From NCBI GenBank assembly GCA_043747745.1, contig JAYTOP010000017.1:1-64000 (forward strand): 64,000 nucleotides of DNA, written 5' to 3'. The notes beneath the pieces were generated by a model. That model was not told where the DNA came from. It saw nothing but the letters and a program-made list of their open reading frames with translations, and ran no database searches. Positions 16,748 through 26,250 of this stretch are shown here, piece by piece. Made by a program: the position numbers and the translations under genes. The stretch is from SZAS-103 sp043747745. Lineage in GTDB: Bacteria > Pseudomonadota > Gammaproteobacteria > Xanthomonadales > Xanthomonadaceae. The first letter of the stretch is position 1. Every line of letters begins with the position of its first letter.

Positions 16748-18405
16748 ATTTGCCTCGCATGCGCACGCGTCTCCGTGGTGATCTCGATGCCGCCGAGCAT
16801 CCGCGCCAGTTCGTCCACGCGCGTTTTTTCGTCGAGGACCTGAACCGCGCTACGCGTGGTGGTGCCGTCGCTGTCCTTGCTGACGCGGACGTGATGGTGG
16901 GCCTGCGCGGCGACCTGCGGCAGGTGGGTTACGCACAGCACCTGGCGTTCGCTGCCGAGGACGCGCAGCTTGCGGCCGACGACTTCGGCGATCGCGCCGC
17001 CGATGCCCGAATCGACCTCGTCGAACACCATGGTCGGCACTGCGTCCATGCCGAGCGCGGCGACTTCGATCGCCAGCGAAATCCGCGACAGTTCGCCGCC
17101 GGAAGCGACCTTGCGCAATGGTCTTGGTGGCTGGCCGGGATTGGCGGAAACGAGGAATTCGACTTGCTCAGTGCCGGACGGCGACGGCTCGGTGGTGGGG
17201 TTCGCCGTCAGTTCGATCCGCACCATCCCTCCGCCCATACCGAGCTCAGTCATCAGTGATGTGACTGCATCGCCGAGTTTGTGGGTGGCGATTTCGCGCG
17301 CGGCGCCGAGGGCTTGGGCTGCTGCGCGCCACGCCGAGATTGCGGCATCGCGCTCAGCCTGCAGGCGTTCGGCATCGCCGCCCGCGTCGTGCAGCGACTC
17401 GCGTTCCGCTACCAAGGCGTCGCGCACCGTCGCCAGCTGTTCCAGCGGCACCTTGTGGCGACGGCCGAGTTCGTGCAGACGGGACAGTTCGTCCTCCAGA
17501 TCCTGCAAGCGGTCGGGATCGAGGTCGATGCCGTCGCGTGCGCGCTCGATCAGGCTGGCGGCTTCGGCGAGCTGGATCGACGCGGCATCGGTCAACTCGG
17601 CGGCCTGCGCATAGGTTGGGTCGTGTTCGGCCAGCCGCAGCAGTTCGGCATGCAGTTGGGCGAGGGATCGTTCCAGCGCAGGGCCGTCCTCGCCGCTAAG
17701 GCGCGCCAATGCGCGGGCGCTGCCTTCAAGCAGGTACGCAGCATTGGATTGCCGCCGATGCGCAGACAGAAGTTCTTCAATATCAGATGGTTCGACCGAG
17801 TTCTTGCCAAATTGCTTGAGCTGTCGGTCTAGCCATTCCAGGCGTGCCTCCACCTCGGATGCGTCGCCATTGGCGTCGAGTCGGCGTTGCAGGTCTTTCC
17901 ATCGCGTGGCTAGTTGGCGCACGGCATCCAGTGCCTGCGCGTGGCCACCGAAGGCATCCAGCAACGCCATCTGCTGCGGACGCGACAACAGCGCCTGGTG
18001 TTCGTGCTGGCCGTGGATCTCGACCAGCAATTCACCGATTTCCCCCAGCTGCGCCAGAGTCGCGGCGCGGCCATTGATCCACGCGCGTGAACCACCATCT
18101 GCGCGGATCACCCGCCGCAGCTGGCAAGTTTGCGCATCGTCTGCATCGTCGAGTGCGTTGTCGCGCAGCCAGTCGGCGGCGGTCGGGGCATCGTCGAGGG
18201 CAAATTCGGCAGCAAGCTCGGCGCGATCGGCGCCATGGCGCACCATCGCGACCTCGGCGCGCGCGCCGGTCAGCAGCAGCAGCGCATCGACCAGCAGCGA
18301 CTTGCCAGCGCCGGTTTCGCCGGAAATCGCGGTCATCCCCGAACCGAACGCAAGTTCGGCCTCGCTGACCACGGCGAAGTCTTTCAGATGCAGGTTGCGG
18401 ATCAT
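16723..18405 (-). CDS. recN: DNA repair protein RecN
   Basis: SMC-like ATPase acting early in double-strand break repair, 560 residues. Walker A is AISGETGAGKSLLVDAL near residue 30, followed by EIHGQHEHQALL and long coiled-coil arms. The C-terminal ABC signature is VASGGELSRISLAIEVA, with MVFDEVDSGIGGAIAEVVGRKL (Walker B) and VLCVTHLPQVAAQAHHH. ATG 18405 gives MIRNLHLKDFAVV, the family start. Its last codons lie in a C-tract repeat. Divergent from hrcA. Confidence 0.95.
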   Translation of the reverse strand: MIRNLHLKDFAVVSEAELAFGSGMTAISGETGAGKSLLVDALLLLTGARAEVAMVRHGADRAELAAEFALDDAPTAADWLRDNALDDADDAQTCQLRRVIRADGGSRAWINGRAATLAQLGEIGELLVEIHGQHEHQALLSRPQQMALLDAFGGHAQALDAVRQLATRWKDLQRRLDANGDASEVEARLEWLDRQLKQFGKNSVEPSDIEELLSAHRRQSNAAYLLEGSARALARLSGEDGPALERSLAQLHAELLRLAEHDPTYAQAAELTDAASIQLAEAASLIERARDGIDLDPDRLQDLEDELSRLHELGRRHKVPLEQLATVRDALVAERESLHDAGGDAERLQAERDAAISAWRAAAQALGAAREIATHKLGDAVTSLMTELGMGGGMVRIELTANPTTEPSPSGTEQVEFLVSANPGQPPRPLRKVASGGELSRISLAIEVAALGMDAVPTMVFDEVDSGIGGAIAEVVGRKLRVLGSERQVLCVTHLPQVAAQAHHHVRVSKDSDGTTTRSAVQVLDEKTRVDELARMLGGIEITTETRAHARQMLGKGAGG

Positions 18406-18509
18406 GCGATGGCGCGCCCTCGGATTTCTTCGGCCATTTTGCATGATGAAGCGCAGAATCTCGTCTCTGGGCCTTGCCTCGTGCCTCGACAGTCTTTATC
18501 TATAGGCCC

Positions 18510-19559
18510 ATGAGCAACGCTATTTCCCACCTCGACCCACGCGCACGCGGTCTTCTGCGCAGTCTCATCGCGCAATACATCCGCGACGGTGAGCCGGTGG
18601 GCTCGCGTACGCTGGCGAAGCATTCGGGGTTGGACGTGAGCCCGGCGACGATCCGCAACATCATGGCGGACCTCGAGGACATCGGCCTGGTCGCTGCGCC
18701 GCACACCTCGGCCGGGCGCATCCCGACCGCGCAGGGCTATCGGGTGTTCGTCGACTCGCTGTTGCAAGTGCAGCCGCTGGGCGAGGCCGACATGTCGCGG
18801 CTGCGCGCCAGCGTCACTGCCGGAGCCGGCACCCAGGCGCTGCTGAGCAACGCATCGCAACTGCTGTCGGCGATGAGCCATTTCGTCGGTGTCGTCACAG
18901 TGCCAAGGCGCGAGCAGTTCGCGTTCCGCCATATCGACTTTGTCCAGTTGGAACCGCAACGCGTGCTGGTGATCCTGGTATTCACCGACAACGAGGTGCA
19001 GAACCGCATCATCACCACGCGCCGCACGTACACGCCATCCGAGCTCGAACAGACCGCGAATTACCTCAACACGCATTTCGCCGGCCGTCCGCTGCGCGAG
19101 ATCCACGCGTCCCTGCTGCGCGAGCTCAAGGACACCCGTTCGGCGATGGAGCGGGTGCTTGGAGCGGCGATGGAAGTGGCCGAGCACGCGCTCGACCCGG
19201 GCGACGAAGACATGCTGCTGTCCGGTCAGACCCGCTTGATGGGCCTGCACGACCTGACCGACGTGGACCGCCTGCGCGAGTTGTTCGAGACGTTCTCGCG
19301 CAAGCGCGAAATCCTGCAATTGCTCGAGCGCTGCATCCACGCGCAGGGCGTGCGCATCTTCATCGGCGAGGAAACCGGGCTGGCCTCGATGGACGCCTGC
19401 ACGATCGTCACTGCGCCGTATTCGGCCGACGGCAAGGTGTTGGGAGTGCTCGGCGTGATCGGTCCGACCCGGATGGCTTACGAGCGGGTGATCCCGATGG
19501 TGCAGGCCACTGCCGATCTGCTCGGCGCGGCCTTGAATCCGGGCGCGCAAGCCCAATAA
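18510..19559 (+). CDS. hrcA: Heat-inducible transcription repressor HrcA
   Basis: 349 residues. The winged helix (ARGLLRSLIAQYIRDGEPVGSR, SPATIRNIMADLEDIGLV, HTSAGRIPTAQGYRVFVDSL) is followed by the GAF-like domain and dimer region ending GVIGPTRMAYERVIPMVQATADLLGAAL. HrcA represses heat-shock operons at CIRCE elements; no clear CIRCE inverted repeat was found in the 104 bases upstream. First gene of hrcA-grpE-dnaK-dnaJ. Start ATG 18510 is preferred to an upstream in-frame ATG because it matches the family N-terminus. Confidence 0.95.
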   Translation: MSNAISHLDPRARGLLRSLIAQYIRDGEPVGSRTLAKHSGLDVSPATIRNIMADLEDIGLVAAPHTSAGRIPTAQGYRVFVDSLLQVQPLGEADMSRLRASVTAGAGTQALLSNASQLLSAMSHFVGVVTVPRREQFAFRHIDFVQLEPQRVLVILVFTDNEVQNRIITTRRTYTPSELEQTANYLNTHFAGRPLREIHASLLRELKDTRSAMERVLGAAMEVAEHALDPGDEDMLLSGQTRLMGLHDLTDVDRLRELFETFSRKREILQLLERCIHAQGVRIFIGEETGLASMDACTIVTAPYSADGKVLGVLGVIGPTRMAYERVIPMVQATADLLGAALNPGAQAQ

Positions 19560-19663
19560 AGGCCCTGCGCAGCGGGAGCCCCCGGATGGGAGCCTGCGCA
19601 GCGCATCCGTCGTCCAGATCGCAACGGTGCTGCCGTCGCGACCCAAACCATCAGGAACACGCC

Positions 19664-20206
19664 ATGCAACCTGTGGAACCTTTCCCGAACGATCCGTTCG
19701 AGAGCTCCGACGCATCCGAGATCCTCAGCGCCGAGGTCCGGGCACTGGTCGCGGAACTCGATACTGCACAAGCCGAAAACAAGCGATTGCGCGAAGAGCA
19801 TCTGCGCGAGCATGCTGAACTCGAAAATACCCGCAAGCGACAGGCGCGCGAGGTCGAAATGGGTCGCAAGTTCGCGAATGAGCGCCTGCTGGCAAGTTTG
19901 TTGCCTGTGTTCGACAGCCTGGAAGCCGGGATCACGGCTGCGCATGGCGAGTCGGTACAGGTTCGCGAGGGCCTGCAGTTGACTCTGCGCCAGCTGACCA
20001 AGGCGGCTACTGATAGCGGCATGACCACGATCGATCCGCTTGGCGAGGTCTTCAATCCGGAGCAGCATCAGGCGATCGGCATGGTGCCTGCCAGCGCCCA
20101 GCACAAGCCCGACACGGTGACCCAGGTCCACCAGAAAGGTTATCTGCTCAACCAGCGCCTGCTGCGGCCGGCGCTGGTGATGGTCGCGAAGACCGACCAC
20201 GACTGA
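19664..20206 (+). CDS. grpE: Nucleotide exchange factor GrpE
   Basis: 180-residue co-chaperone that releases ADP from DnaK. It has an acidic N-terminus, a long helix (EVRALVAELDTAQAENKRLREEH), and the GrpE core NTRKRQAREVEMGRKFANERLL, LLPVFDSLEAGI, FNPEQHQAIGMVP and VTQVHQKGYLLNQRLLRPALVMV. ATG 19664 follows CAGGAA. It lies 104 bases after hrcA and 175 bases before dnaK. Confidence 0.95.
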   Translation: MQPVEPFPNDPFESSDASEILSAEVRALVAELDTAQAENKRLREEHLREHAELENTRKRQAREVEMGRKFANERLLASLLPVFDSLEAGITAAHGESVQVREGLQLTLRQLTKAATDSGMTTIDPLGEVFNPEQHQAIGMVPASAQHKPDTVTQVHQKGYLLNQRLLRPALVMVAKTDHD

Positions 20207-20381
20207 TTGATTGCCTGAGTGGGAGGGCCGTGTCGGCTCGCACTATCTGGCGTGAGATTCGCTGCCAGAAGTCGTTCCCATCAAAGGCTTGAAAGCTCCG
20301 TCGTCACACCCCACTAACGAGTCATCGGCGGCCGCACCGGTCGCCCCGGATTTGTCAAACTTTCAATTTCAGGAGATTTTC

Positions 20382-22301
20382 ATGGGCAAAATCATCGGTA
20401 TCGACCTTGGCACCACCAACAGCTGCGTCTCGGTGATGGAAGGCGGCAAGCCCAAGGTCATCGAAAACTCCGAGGGCGATCGCACCACGCCTTCGATCGT
20501 CGCCTTCAGCAAGGACGGTGAGGTCCTCGTTGGCGCATCCGCGAAGCGCCAAGCCGTCACCAATCCGAAGAACACCTTCTACGCGGTGAAGCGCCTGATC
20601 GGCCGCAAGTTCACCGACGCCGAAGTCAAGAAGGATCTCGATCTGGTGCCTTACGGCATCGTCGCGCACGACAACGGCGATGCGTGGGTGCAGACCAGCG
20701 ATGGCAAGAAGATGGCCGCGCAGGAGATTTCCGCGCGCGTGCTCGAAAAGATGAAGAAGACCGCCGAAGCGTATCTCGGCGAAACCGTCACCGAAGCCGT
20801 CATCACGGTGCCCGCGTACTTCAACGATTCGCAGCGCCAGGCGACCAAGGACGCGGGCCGCATCGCGGGCCTCGACGTCAAGCGCATCATCAATGAACCG
20901 ACCGCGGCCGCGCTGGCCTATGGCATGGACAAGAAAGGCGGCGACCGCAAGATCGTCGTGTACGACCTCGGCGGCGGCACCTTCGACGTGTCGGTGATCG
21001 AAATCGCGTCGGTCGACGGCGAGACCCAGTTCGAGGTGCTCTCGACCAATGGCGACACTTTCCTCGGCGGCGAGGACTTCGACAAGCGCGTGATCGATTT
21101 CCTGGTCGAGGAATTCCAGAAAGAGCAGGGCATCGACCTGCGCAAGGATCCGCTCGCGTTGCAGCGCCTGAAGGATGCTGCCGAGCGCGCCAAGATCGAG
21201 CTGTCGTCCGCGCACCAGACCGACGTCAATCTGCCTTACGTGACCGCCGATGCGAGCGGCCCGAAGCACCTCAACATCAAGCTCACGCGCGCCAAGCTCG
21301 AAGCGCTGGTCGATGAATTGATCAAGCGCACGATCGAGCCGTGCAAGATCGCGATGAAGGACGCCGGCATCGCTCCAAAAGATATTGGCGAAGTGATCCT
21401 CGTCGGGGGCCAGACCCGCATGCCGAAAGTGCAGCAGGCGGTGGCCGATTTCTTCGGCAAGGAAGCACGCAAGGACGTCAACCCGGATGAGGCTGTCGCG
21501 ATCGGTGCGGCGATCCAGGGCGGCGTGCTCGCCGGCACCGTCAAGGACGTGCTGCTGCTCGACGTGACTCCGCTGTCGCTGGGCATCGAAACCCTGGGCG
21601 GCGTGTTCACCAAGATCATCGAGAAAAACACGACGATCCCAACCAAGGCATCGCAGACGTTCTCGACCGCGGAAGACAACCAGAGCGCAGTCACCGTGCA
21701 TGTGTTGCAGGGCGAGCGGGACCAGGCGCGGTACAACAAGTCGCTTGCGAAGTTCGATCTGTCCGGTATCGAGTCCGCGCCGCGTGGTATGCCGCAGGTC
21801 GAGGTGTCGTTCGACATCGACGCCAACGGCATCCTGCACGTCAGCGCGAAGGACAAGAAGAACGGCAAGGAACAGAAGGTCGAAATCAAGGCCGGTTCGG
21901 GCCTGACGCCGGAAGAGATCGAGCGCATGAAGGCCGATGCCGATGCGCATCGCGAGGAAGACAAGAAGTTCCAGGAACTCGTCTCCACGCGCAACCAGGC
22001 CGATGGCCTGGTGCACACCGTCCGCGCGGCGATCAAGGAACACGGCGGCAAGGTCGGCGGTGATGTCGTGGGCAAGATCGAGACCGCATTGTCCGATCTG
22101 GAAACTGCGATGAAGGGTGATGACAAGGACGCCATCGACGGCCGCATGCATCTGTTGCAGACGGCTGCGCAGCCGCTGCATGCGGCGGCTTCCGGCACCG
22201 GCGCGCAGCCCGGCGCGGAAGGTGGCGAACAACCGCACGCCGCAGCCGAAGACGTCGTCGATGCCGAGTTCACAGAGGTCAAGGACGACGACAAGAAGTA
22301 A
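20382..22301 (+). CDS. dnaK: Molecular chaperone DnaK (Hsp70)
   Basis: 639 residues, normal length. The ATPase domain shows IGIDLGTTNSCVSVMEGG, RTTPSIVAF, AVITVPAYFNDSQRQATKDA, YDLGGGTFDVSVIEI and VGGQTRMPKVQ. The substrate domain carries LLLDVTPLSLGIETLGG and FDIDANGILHVSAKDK, and the C-terminus ends in the usual Glu/Asp-rich tail (DAEFTEVKDDDKK). ATG 20382 follows CAGGAG at 20370-20375. Part of the heat-shock cluster. Confidence 0.98.
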   Translation: MGKIIGIDLGTTNSCVSVMEGGKPKVIENSEGDRTTPSIVAFSKDGEVLVGASAKRQAVTNPKNTFYAVKRLIGRKFTDAEVKKDLDLVPYGIVAHDNGDAWVQTSDGKKMAAQEISARVLEKMKKTAEAYLGETVTEAVITVPAYFNDSQRQATKDAGRIAGLDVKRIINEPTAAALAYGMDKKGGDRKIVVYDLGGGTFDVSVIEIASVDGETQFEVLSTNGDTFLGGEDFDKRVIDFLVEEFQKEQGIDLRKDPLALQRLKDAAERAKIELSSAHQTDVNLPYVTADASGPKHLNIKLTRAKLEALVDELIKRTIEPCKIAMKDAGIAPKDIGEVILVGGQTRMPKVQQAVADFFGKEARKDVNPDEAVAIGAAIQGGVLAGTVKDVLLLDVTPLSLGIETLGGVFTKIIEKNTTIPTKASQTFSTAEDNQSAVTVHVLQGERDQARYNKSLAKFDLSGIESAPRGMPQVEVSFDIDANGILHVSAKDKKNGKEQKVEIKAGSGLTPEEIERMKADADAHREEDKKFQELVSTRNQADGLVHTVRAAIKEHGGKVGGDVVGKIETALSDLETAMKGDDKDAIDGRMHLLQTAAQPLHAAASGTGAQPGAEGGEQPHAAAEDVVDAEFTEVKDDDKK

Positions 22302-22519
22302 GCCGGGAATGGATCATGGGGGAATCGGGAATTGGAAATGCCAAGAGCGTTCCATTCTGCGATTCCCCTTTCCTGCTTTCGTGACTTCCAGTCTCCAGGA
22401 CGGTTTGTGCTTATGACGATTTCCGATTGCCGATTGACTCGCCGCAGCGGCGGCTCGCCCTGCTGGTCAGCTTTGCTGCTCGCTACAACATCCTGTTTAC
22501 GCAGGCCGATTGCCGCCTT
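22302..22519. other. dnaK-dnaJ spacer with G-tract repeat and stem-loop
   Basis: 218 bases. It begins with GGGAATGG, ATCATGGG, GGAATCGG, GAATTGG (G runs at roughly 7-8 base steps, 22304-22335). GGGGGAATCG (22318-22327) can pair with CGATTCCCC (22360-22368), a stem of nine pairs with a 32-base loop. No gene is seen; the dnaJ frame is open upstream of its ATG but without a family N-terminus. Confidence 0.5.
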
Positions 22520-23653
22520 ATGAGCAAGCGCGACTATTACGAAGTCCTTGGTGTCGCCCGTACCGCGACTGACGAGGAATTGAAGAAAGCCTATCGTCGG
22601 CTCGCAATGAAGCATCATCCCGACCGCAATACGGCTGGCGACAAGGATGCCGAAGCCAGCTTCAAGGAGGCCAAGGAAGCATACGAAGTCCTGACCGACA
22701 AGGCCAAGCGCAGCGCCTACGACCAGCGTGGACACGCCGCTTTCGAGCACGGCATGGGTGGCGGTGGAGCGGGCCCTGGCTTTGCCGATGTCGGCGATAT
22801 TTTTGGCGATATCTTCGGCGACATCTTCGGCGGCGGCGGTCGTGGCCGCCAGGCGCAGCGACGCGGCAACGATCTGCGCTACATGATCGACTTGGATCTC
22901 GAAGAGGCCGTATTCGGCGTCGAGCGCAATATCGACGTGGCCACCCTGATCGATTGCCGCGTGTGCACCGGCAGCGGTTCTGCGGACGGCATGCTCGACA
23001 CCTGCGCGACCTGCCACGGGCAAGGCCGGGTGCGCTTGCAGCAGGGCATCTTTTCGTTGCAGCAGGCATGTCCGACGTGCGGTGGTCGCGGCCGGATCAT
23101 CGCCAATCCCTGCAAGGCCTGCCATGGCGAAGGCCGCGCCGAGGATGTGAAAACACTCGCGGTGAAAATTCCTGCGGGCGTCGACAACGGCGATCGCATC
23201 CGCTTGTCGGGCGAAGGCGAGGCTGGCCCTGCCGGTTCGCCATCGGGCGACTTGTATGTGGAAGTGCGGGTGCGCGACAACGCGATTTTCCAGCGCGATG
23301 GCGACGACCTGCATTGTGAAATTCCGATCCGTATTTCGCAGGCTGCGCTCGGCGATACCGTGCGCGTATCGACGCTCAACGGCGAAGCCGAGATCAAGAT
23401 TCCTGCCGAAACCCAGAGCGGCAAGTTGTTCCGTCTGCGCGGCAAGGGCGTGAAGTCGGTGCGCAGTCGCAGCGCCGGCGATCTGTTGGCCCGGGTTGTG
23501 GTCGAAACGCCGGTCAACCTGACCGCCGAACAACGTCGCCTGCTGGAAGCATTTGATGCGACATTCGAAGGCGAGCAGGGCACGCGTCATTCGCCGCGTA
23601 CCAGCACGTTCCTTGATGGCGTCAAGGCATTCTGGAATCGGGTCACTTCGTGA
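22520..23653 (+). CDS. dnaJ: Chaperone protein DnaJ (Hsp40)
   Basis: 377 residues. The J domain is RDYYEVLGVARTATDEELKKAY and MKHHPDRN (HPD), followed by a Gly/Phe region (GPGFADVGDIFGDIFGD, with three DIFG repeats). Four zinc-finger CxxCxGxG motifs follow (CRVCTGSG, CATCHGQG, CPTCGGRG, CKACHGEG), then the substrate domains (VKIPAGVDNGDRIRLSGEGE, LFRLRGKGVKSVRS). ATG 22520 gives the standard MSKRDYYEVLG. Last gene of the heat-shock cluster. Confidence 0.97.
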   Translation: MSKRDYYEVLGVARTATDEELKKAYRRLAMKHHPDRNTAGDKDAEASFKEAKEAYEVLTDKAKRSAYDQRGHAAFEHGMGGGGAGPGFADVGDIFGDIFGDIFGGGGRGRQAQRRGNDLRYMIDLDLEEAVFGVERNIDVATLIDCRVCTGSGSADGMLDTCATCHGQGRVRLQQGIFSLQQACPTCGGRGRIIANPCKACHGEGRAEDVKTLAVKIPAGVDNGDRIRLSGEGEAGPAGSPSGDLYVEVRVRDNAIFQRDGDDLHCEIPIRISQAALGDTVRVSTLNGEAEIKIPAETQSGKLFRLRGKGVKSVRSRSAGDLLARVVVETPVNLTAEQRRLLEAFDATFEGEQGTRHSPRTSTFLDGVKAFWNRVTS

Positions 23654-23819
23654 CGGATTTGCTGGCCCGGTTGCCTCCGTCGACGCAGGAAATGCGACAC
23701 TGAATCTGTCCAGGCTGCTGGTCGTTTCAGTCGTGATCTTGCAGGATTGGCAGCAGCGCAAAGCAACCCAACAAGAGCTTGTTCATGGATTCCAGGACGC
23801 TTTTCGCAGGAGTGCCGCA

Positions 23820-24524
23820 ATGCCAATCCGATTGCTGATCCATGGCGCATCCGGACGCATGGGTCGAGCCTTGTTGCGGCTCGCAACAGACGACGCACGT
23901 TTCGCGATCGCAGGCGCAGTGACGCGTTCCGGCGGGAAAGTGGATGGTGTGCGCGCACTGGCCGCCGAACGCATCGCATCGGTGCAGTCGTTCGATGTGC
24001 TGGTGGACTTCAGCCTGCCGACGGCGTTCGATGCAGCTCTCGAATTGTGCTTGCAGCGCGGCTGCGCGCTGGTTTCCGGCACGACGGGATTGTCCGATTC
24101 GCAACGCGATGCGATGGATGCGGCGACCAGATCGATCCCGCTCGCCTGGGCCGCGAATTTCAGTATCGGCGTCGCAGTGCTCGACGACCTGGTGCGCCGC
24201 GCGGCGGCAGCGTTGCGGCAATGGGACTGCGATATCGTCGAATCCCATCATGCGCAGAAGCGCGATGCACCGTCCGGTACGGCGCTGTCGCTTGGCGAGG
24301 CGATCGCTTCCGCGCGCGGTACACAGCCGCACTACGCCAGCCTGCGCGCTGGCGACATCGTCGGCGAACATGTCGTGCAATTCACCGGCATCGGCGAGCG
24401 GCTGGAACTGATCCATCGTGCGACCGACCGCGACATCTTCGCGCGCGGCGCACTGGAAGCCGCAGCACACATCGCCGGGCGCGGCCCGGGGCGCTATGCG
24501 TTGGGCGATCTGTTGCTGGGTTGA
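23820..24524 (+). CDS. dapB: 4-hydroxy-tetrahydrodipicolinate reductase
   Basis: Lysine/diaminopimelate pathway, 234 residues. NAD(P) loop IHGASGRMGRALLRLA, VDFSLPTAFDAALELC, VSGTTGL, AANFSIGVAVL and the catalytic SHHAQKRDAPSGTALSLGEAI, ending FARGALEAAAHIAGRGPGRYAL. ATG 23820 follows CAGGAG at 23807-23812. In many relatives carA follows directly; here a 4.7-kb minus-strand block lies between them. Confidence 0.95.
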   Translation: MPIRLLIHGASGRMGRALLRLATDDARFAIAGAVTRSGGKVDGVRALAAERIASVQSFDVLVDFSLPTAFDAALELCLQRGCALVSGTTGLSDSQRDAMDAATRSIPLAWAANFSIGVAVLDDLVRRAAAALRQWDCDIVESHHAQKRDAPSGTALSLGEAIASARGTQPHYASLRAGDIVGEHVVQFTGIGERLELIHRATDRDIFARGALEAAAHIAGRGPGRYALGDLLLG

Positions 24525-24548
24525 GCGAGTGCTTGCTGCACTGGCGGG

Positions 24549-25058
24549 TTACTGCGCAGTGCGCGGCGGCTTGTAGTCGCAACTGCCGGTCACGACTCCG
24601 TCATAGGTCAAATCCTTCGTCATCCGGTGGCCCTGACTCTTGCCTTCGAGATGGATCGTCCCGTGGATGCTTCCGCCAGGTTGGATCACGAAGCTGGCAT
24701 CGCCATTCGACTGCAACGCATCGGTACAGGTTTCGTGGAACGAGATGGTGTCGCGGATCTGTTTGTAGTCGCTGAATACGCATTCCTTCTGGTGCAGCGC
24801 ACTCTTCGCAATCTCGCGTGCGTCGTGCTGCCTGGACGTGCACACGTCCATGCTCGCCGAAGCCGATTGGTAGGCGGTATCGGGGATCTTGACCCGCGCT
24901 GAAGTCGTCGGTGCCGTGCCGTGGGCGGTTGCATTGGTCTTGGTCGTGGTGGTCACGTGCAGCATGTCGCCGGGTGCTGCGGCTGCGAGCATTGGCGTGG
25001 CGATGAAAGCGAGTGCAAAAGCTCCGACGAGCGAACAGCGAATAGCGTGGTGTTTCAT
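24549..25058 (-). CDS. Exported DUF3617-like protein
   Basis: 169 residues. A signal peptide (LVGAFALAFIATPMLAAAAPG) follows ATG 25058, itself preceded by AGGAG. The mature part has four cysteines (MDVCTSR, HQKECVFSD, HETCTDAL, GSCDYK) and ends DLTYDGVVTGSCDYKPP. Cysteine spacing and the SIHGTIHLEGKSQGHRMTKD-type strand resemble DUF3617 periplasmic proteins, but the match is from memory of the pattern. Function unknown. It follows the lipoprotein gene by 52 bases on the same strand. Confidence 0.6.
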   Translation of the reverse strand: MKHHAIRCSLVGAFALAFIATPMLAAAAPGDMLHVTTTTKTNATAHGTAPTTSARVKIPDTAYQSASASMDVCTSRQHDAREIAKSALHQKECVFSDYKQIRDTISFHETCTDALQSNGDASFVIQPGGSIHGTIHLEGKSQGHRMTKDLTYDGVVTGSCDYKPPRTAQ

Positions 25059-25110
25059 CGTGATCTCCTGAAGGTTAATGGGTAACGGAGCATGGGCCGC
25101 GCAGTGGAGA

Positions 25111-25821
25111 TCACTGCACCCTGCGCATGTCGCGCACCACCGAAAGCAATTGCTGTATTTCAGTGCGGTAGGGGGCGAGGATCGCGGTGTCCTGCATTTC
25201 GGCAGCGTGTATTTTCTGTTGCAGATCGATGGATGCACCCGATTGCCTTGGAAGATCGGTCGGTGCGCCTTCGCCGGCAGCGCCGCCAGCGGCGCCCATC
25301 GTCGGATTCGGGACGACATCGTCGATGATGCTGCTGATGCCTTCGTAGCGTTTTTCATCGATGTGGCGCTCGCGCACGATCACCATGTCCATCTGCAATT
25401 CGAGCATCGTCGCATCCGCCATCGTGATGGCATCGGCAGCCGATGGGACCATCGCCTTGTTCGTGTTTGCAGCCGCCATGAGCGTCTTGTAGCGCGCGAG
25501 TGTGGCCTTGTCGGCAGCTGTTGGGTGCTGCACGCGATCGGCAGCCGCGTACATCACCTGCAAGTACAACGCGATGTCGTCCTTGCTCAACGCAGTGAGC
25601 TGCATGGCGGTCTGTGGCCTATCGGTATCGGTCGTGACGTCAGTCGTAACGTCGGCAGTCTCTTCAAGGTGGTCGATCGTAGCGCCGATGCTCATGGCCG
25701 GGCTGGGAGTCGATACTGGCGCAGTGGCAGCAGTCGAAGCCGCGGAAGCGGCATCGTTCGAGGCGTGTCCGCAGCCTGCCAACAGGGCGATACAGGACAG
25801 CGACAACAAGATGGAACGCAT
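25111..25821 (-). CDS. Lipoprotein of unknown function
   Basis: 236 residues. Lipoprotein signal MRSILLSLSCIALLAGC, with Cys 17 the likely lipidation site, then an Ala/Ser/Thr-rich linker and a Thr-Asp-rich DVTTDVTTDTD stretch. A mainly helical domain follows (LSKDDIALYLQVMYAAADRV, MADATMLELQMDMVIVRE) and a C-terminal helix ILAPYRTEIQQLLSVVRDM. I do not recognise the family. It lies between the small membrane-protein gene and the DUF3617-like gene on the same strand, so it may belong to the same transcript. Confidence 0.6.
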   Translation of the reverse strand: MRSILLSLSCIALLAGCGHASNDAASAASTAATAPVSTPSPAMSIGATIDHLEETADVTTDVTTDTDRPQTAMQLTALSKDDIALYLQVMYAAADRVQHPTAADKATLARYKTLMAAANTNKAMVPSAADAITMADATMLELQMDMVIVRERHIDEKRYEGISSIIDDVVPNPTMGAAGGAAGEGAPTDLPRQSGASIDLQQKIHAAEMQDTAILAPYRTEIQQLLSVVRDMRRVQ

Positions 25822-25899
25822 GGTGGATTCTCCGGACGATTGCATCGTCGATCCAGGGGGATGGAACCGACGTGGCTATTCTCGCTTGTCCAACCTGAC

Positions 25900-26250
25900 T
25901 CAATGCATGTTGCCGAAACCACCACTCGCAAGGATTCCAAAACACGCGGCGACCAGCAGAAGGACCAATGCGATCATCGAGCCGAACGCGAGCAGCACGC
26001 CGCTCACCGAGCGCGATTCGTTGCGAAAGGCAAACCAGACCATGAGTGCGATCATCGCGATGAGCGGCATGCAACCGAAGATCACCCCGGCGTAGTCGGA
26101 CATGTTCAGCGTGCTTTGTAGCGACCAGAACAGTACGTTGGCGACGACGCTCACAGCCATCACGACCCAGCCAAGGACGAAACCGATCAGCAGCGAACCC
26201 TTGTCCGCAGGCCTTTGCGCTGGTGGTGGTGTCTGTTCCAGGTTGTTCAT
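25900..26250 (-). CDS. Small membrane protein coupled to the radical SAM gene
   Basis: 116 residues with a proline-rich, polar N-terminus (NNLEQTPPPAQRPADKGS) and three predicted membrane segments: LIGFVLGWVVMAVSVVANVL, VIFGCMPLIAMIALMVWFAF and VLLAFGSMIALVLLLVAACF. No known family recognised. Its ATG (26250) overlaps the stop of the radical SAM gene as ATGA, so translation is probably coupled and the product likely works with that enzyme at the membrane. Confidence 0.7.
   Translation of the reverse strand: MNNLEQTPPPAQRPADKGSLLIGFVLGWVVMAVSVVANVLFWSLQSTLNMSDYAGVIFGCMPLIAMIALMVWFAFRNESRSVSGVLLAFGSMIALVLLLVAACFGILASGGFGNMH

Noticed and set aside
18406..18509. CIRCE or sigma-32 promoter before hrcA
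   Set aside because: No TTAGCACTC-type inverted repeat and no convincing CTTGAAA/CCCCAT pair was found.
20355..22238. 627-codon open frame antisense to dnaK
   Set aside because: Arises from GC-rich codon use opposite dnaK; no family features, and dnaK is certain.
21236..23761. 841-codon open frame antisense to dnaK and dnaJ
   Set aside because: Spans two certain genes on the other strand and has no recognisable domain.
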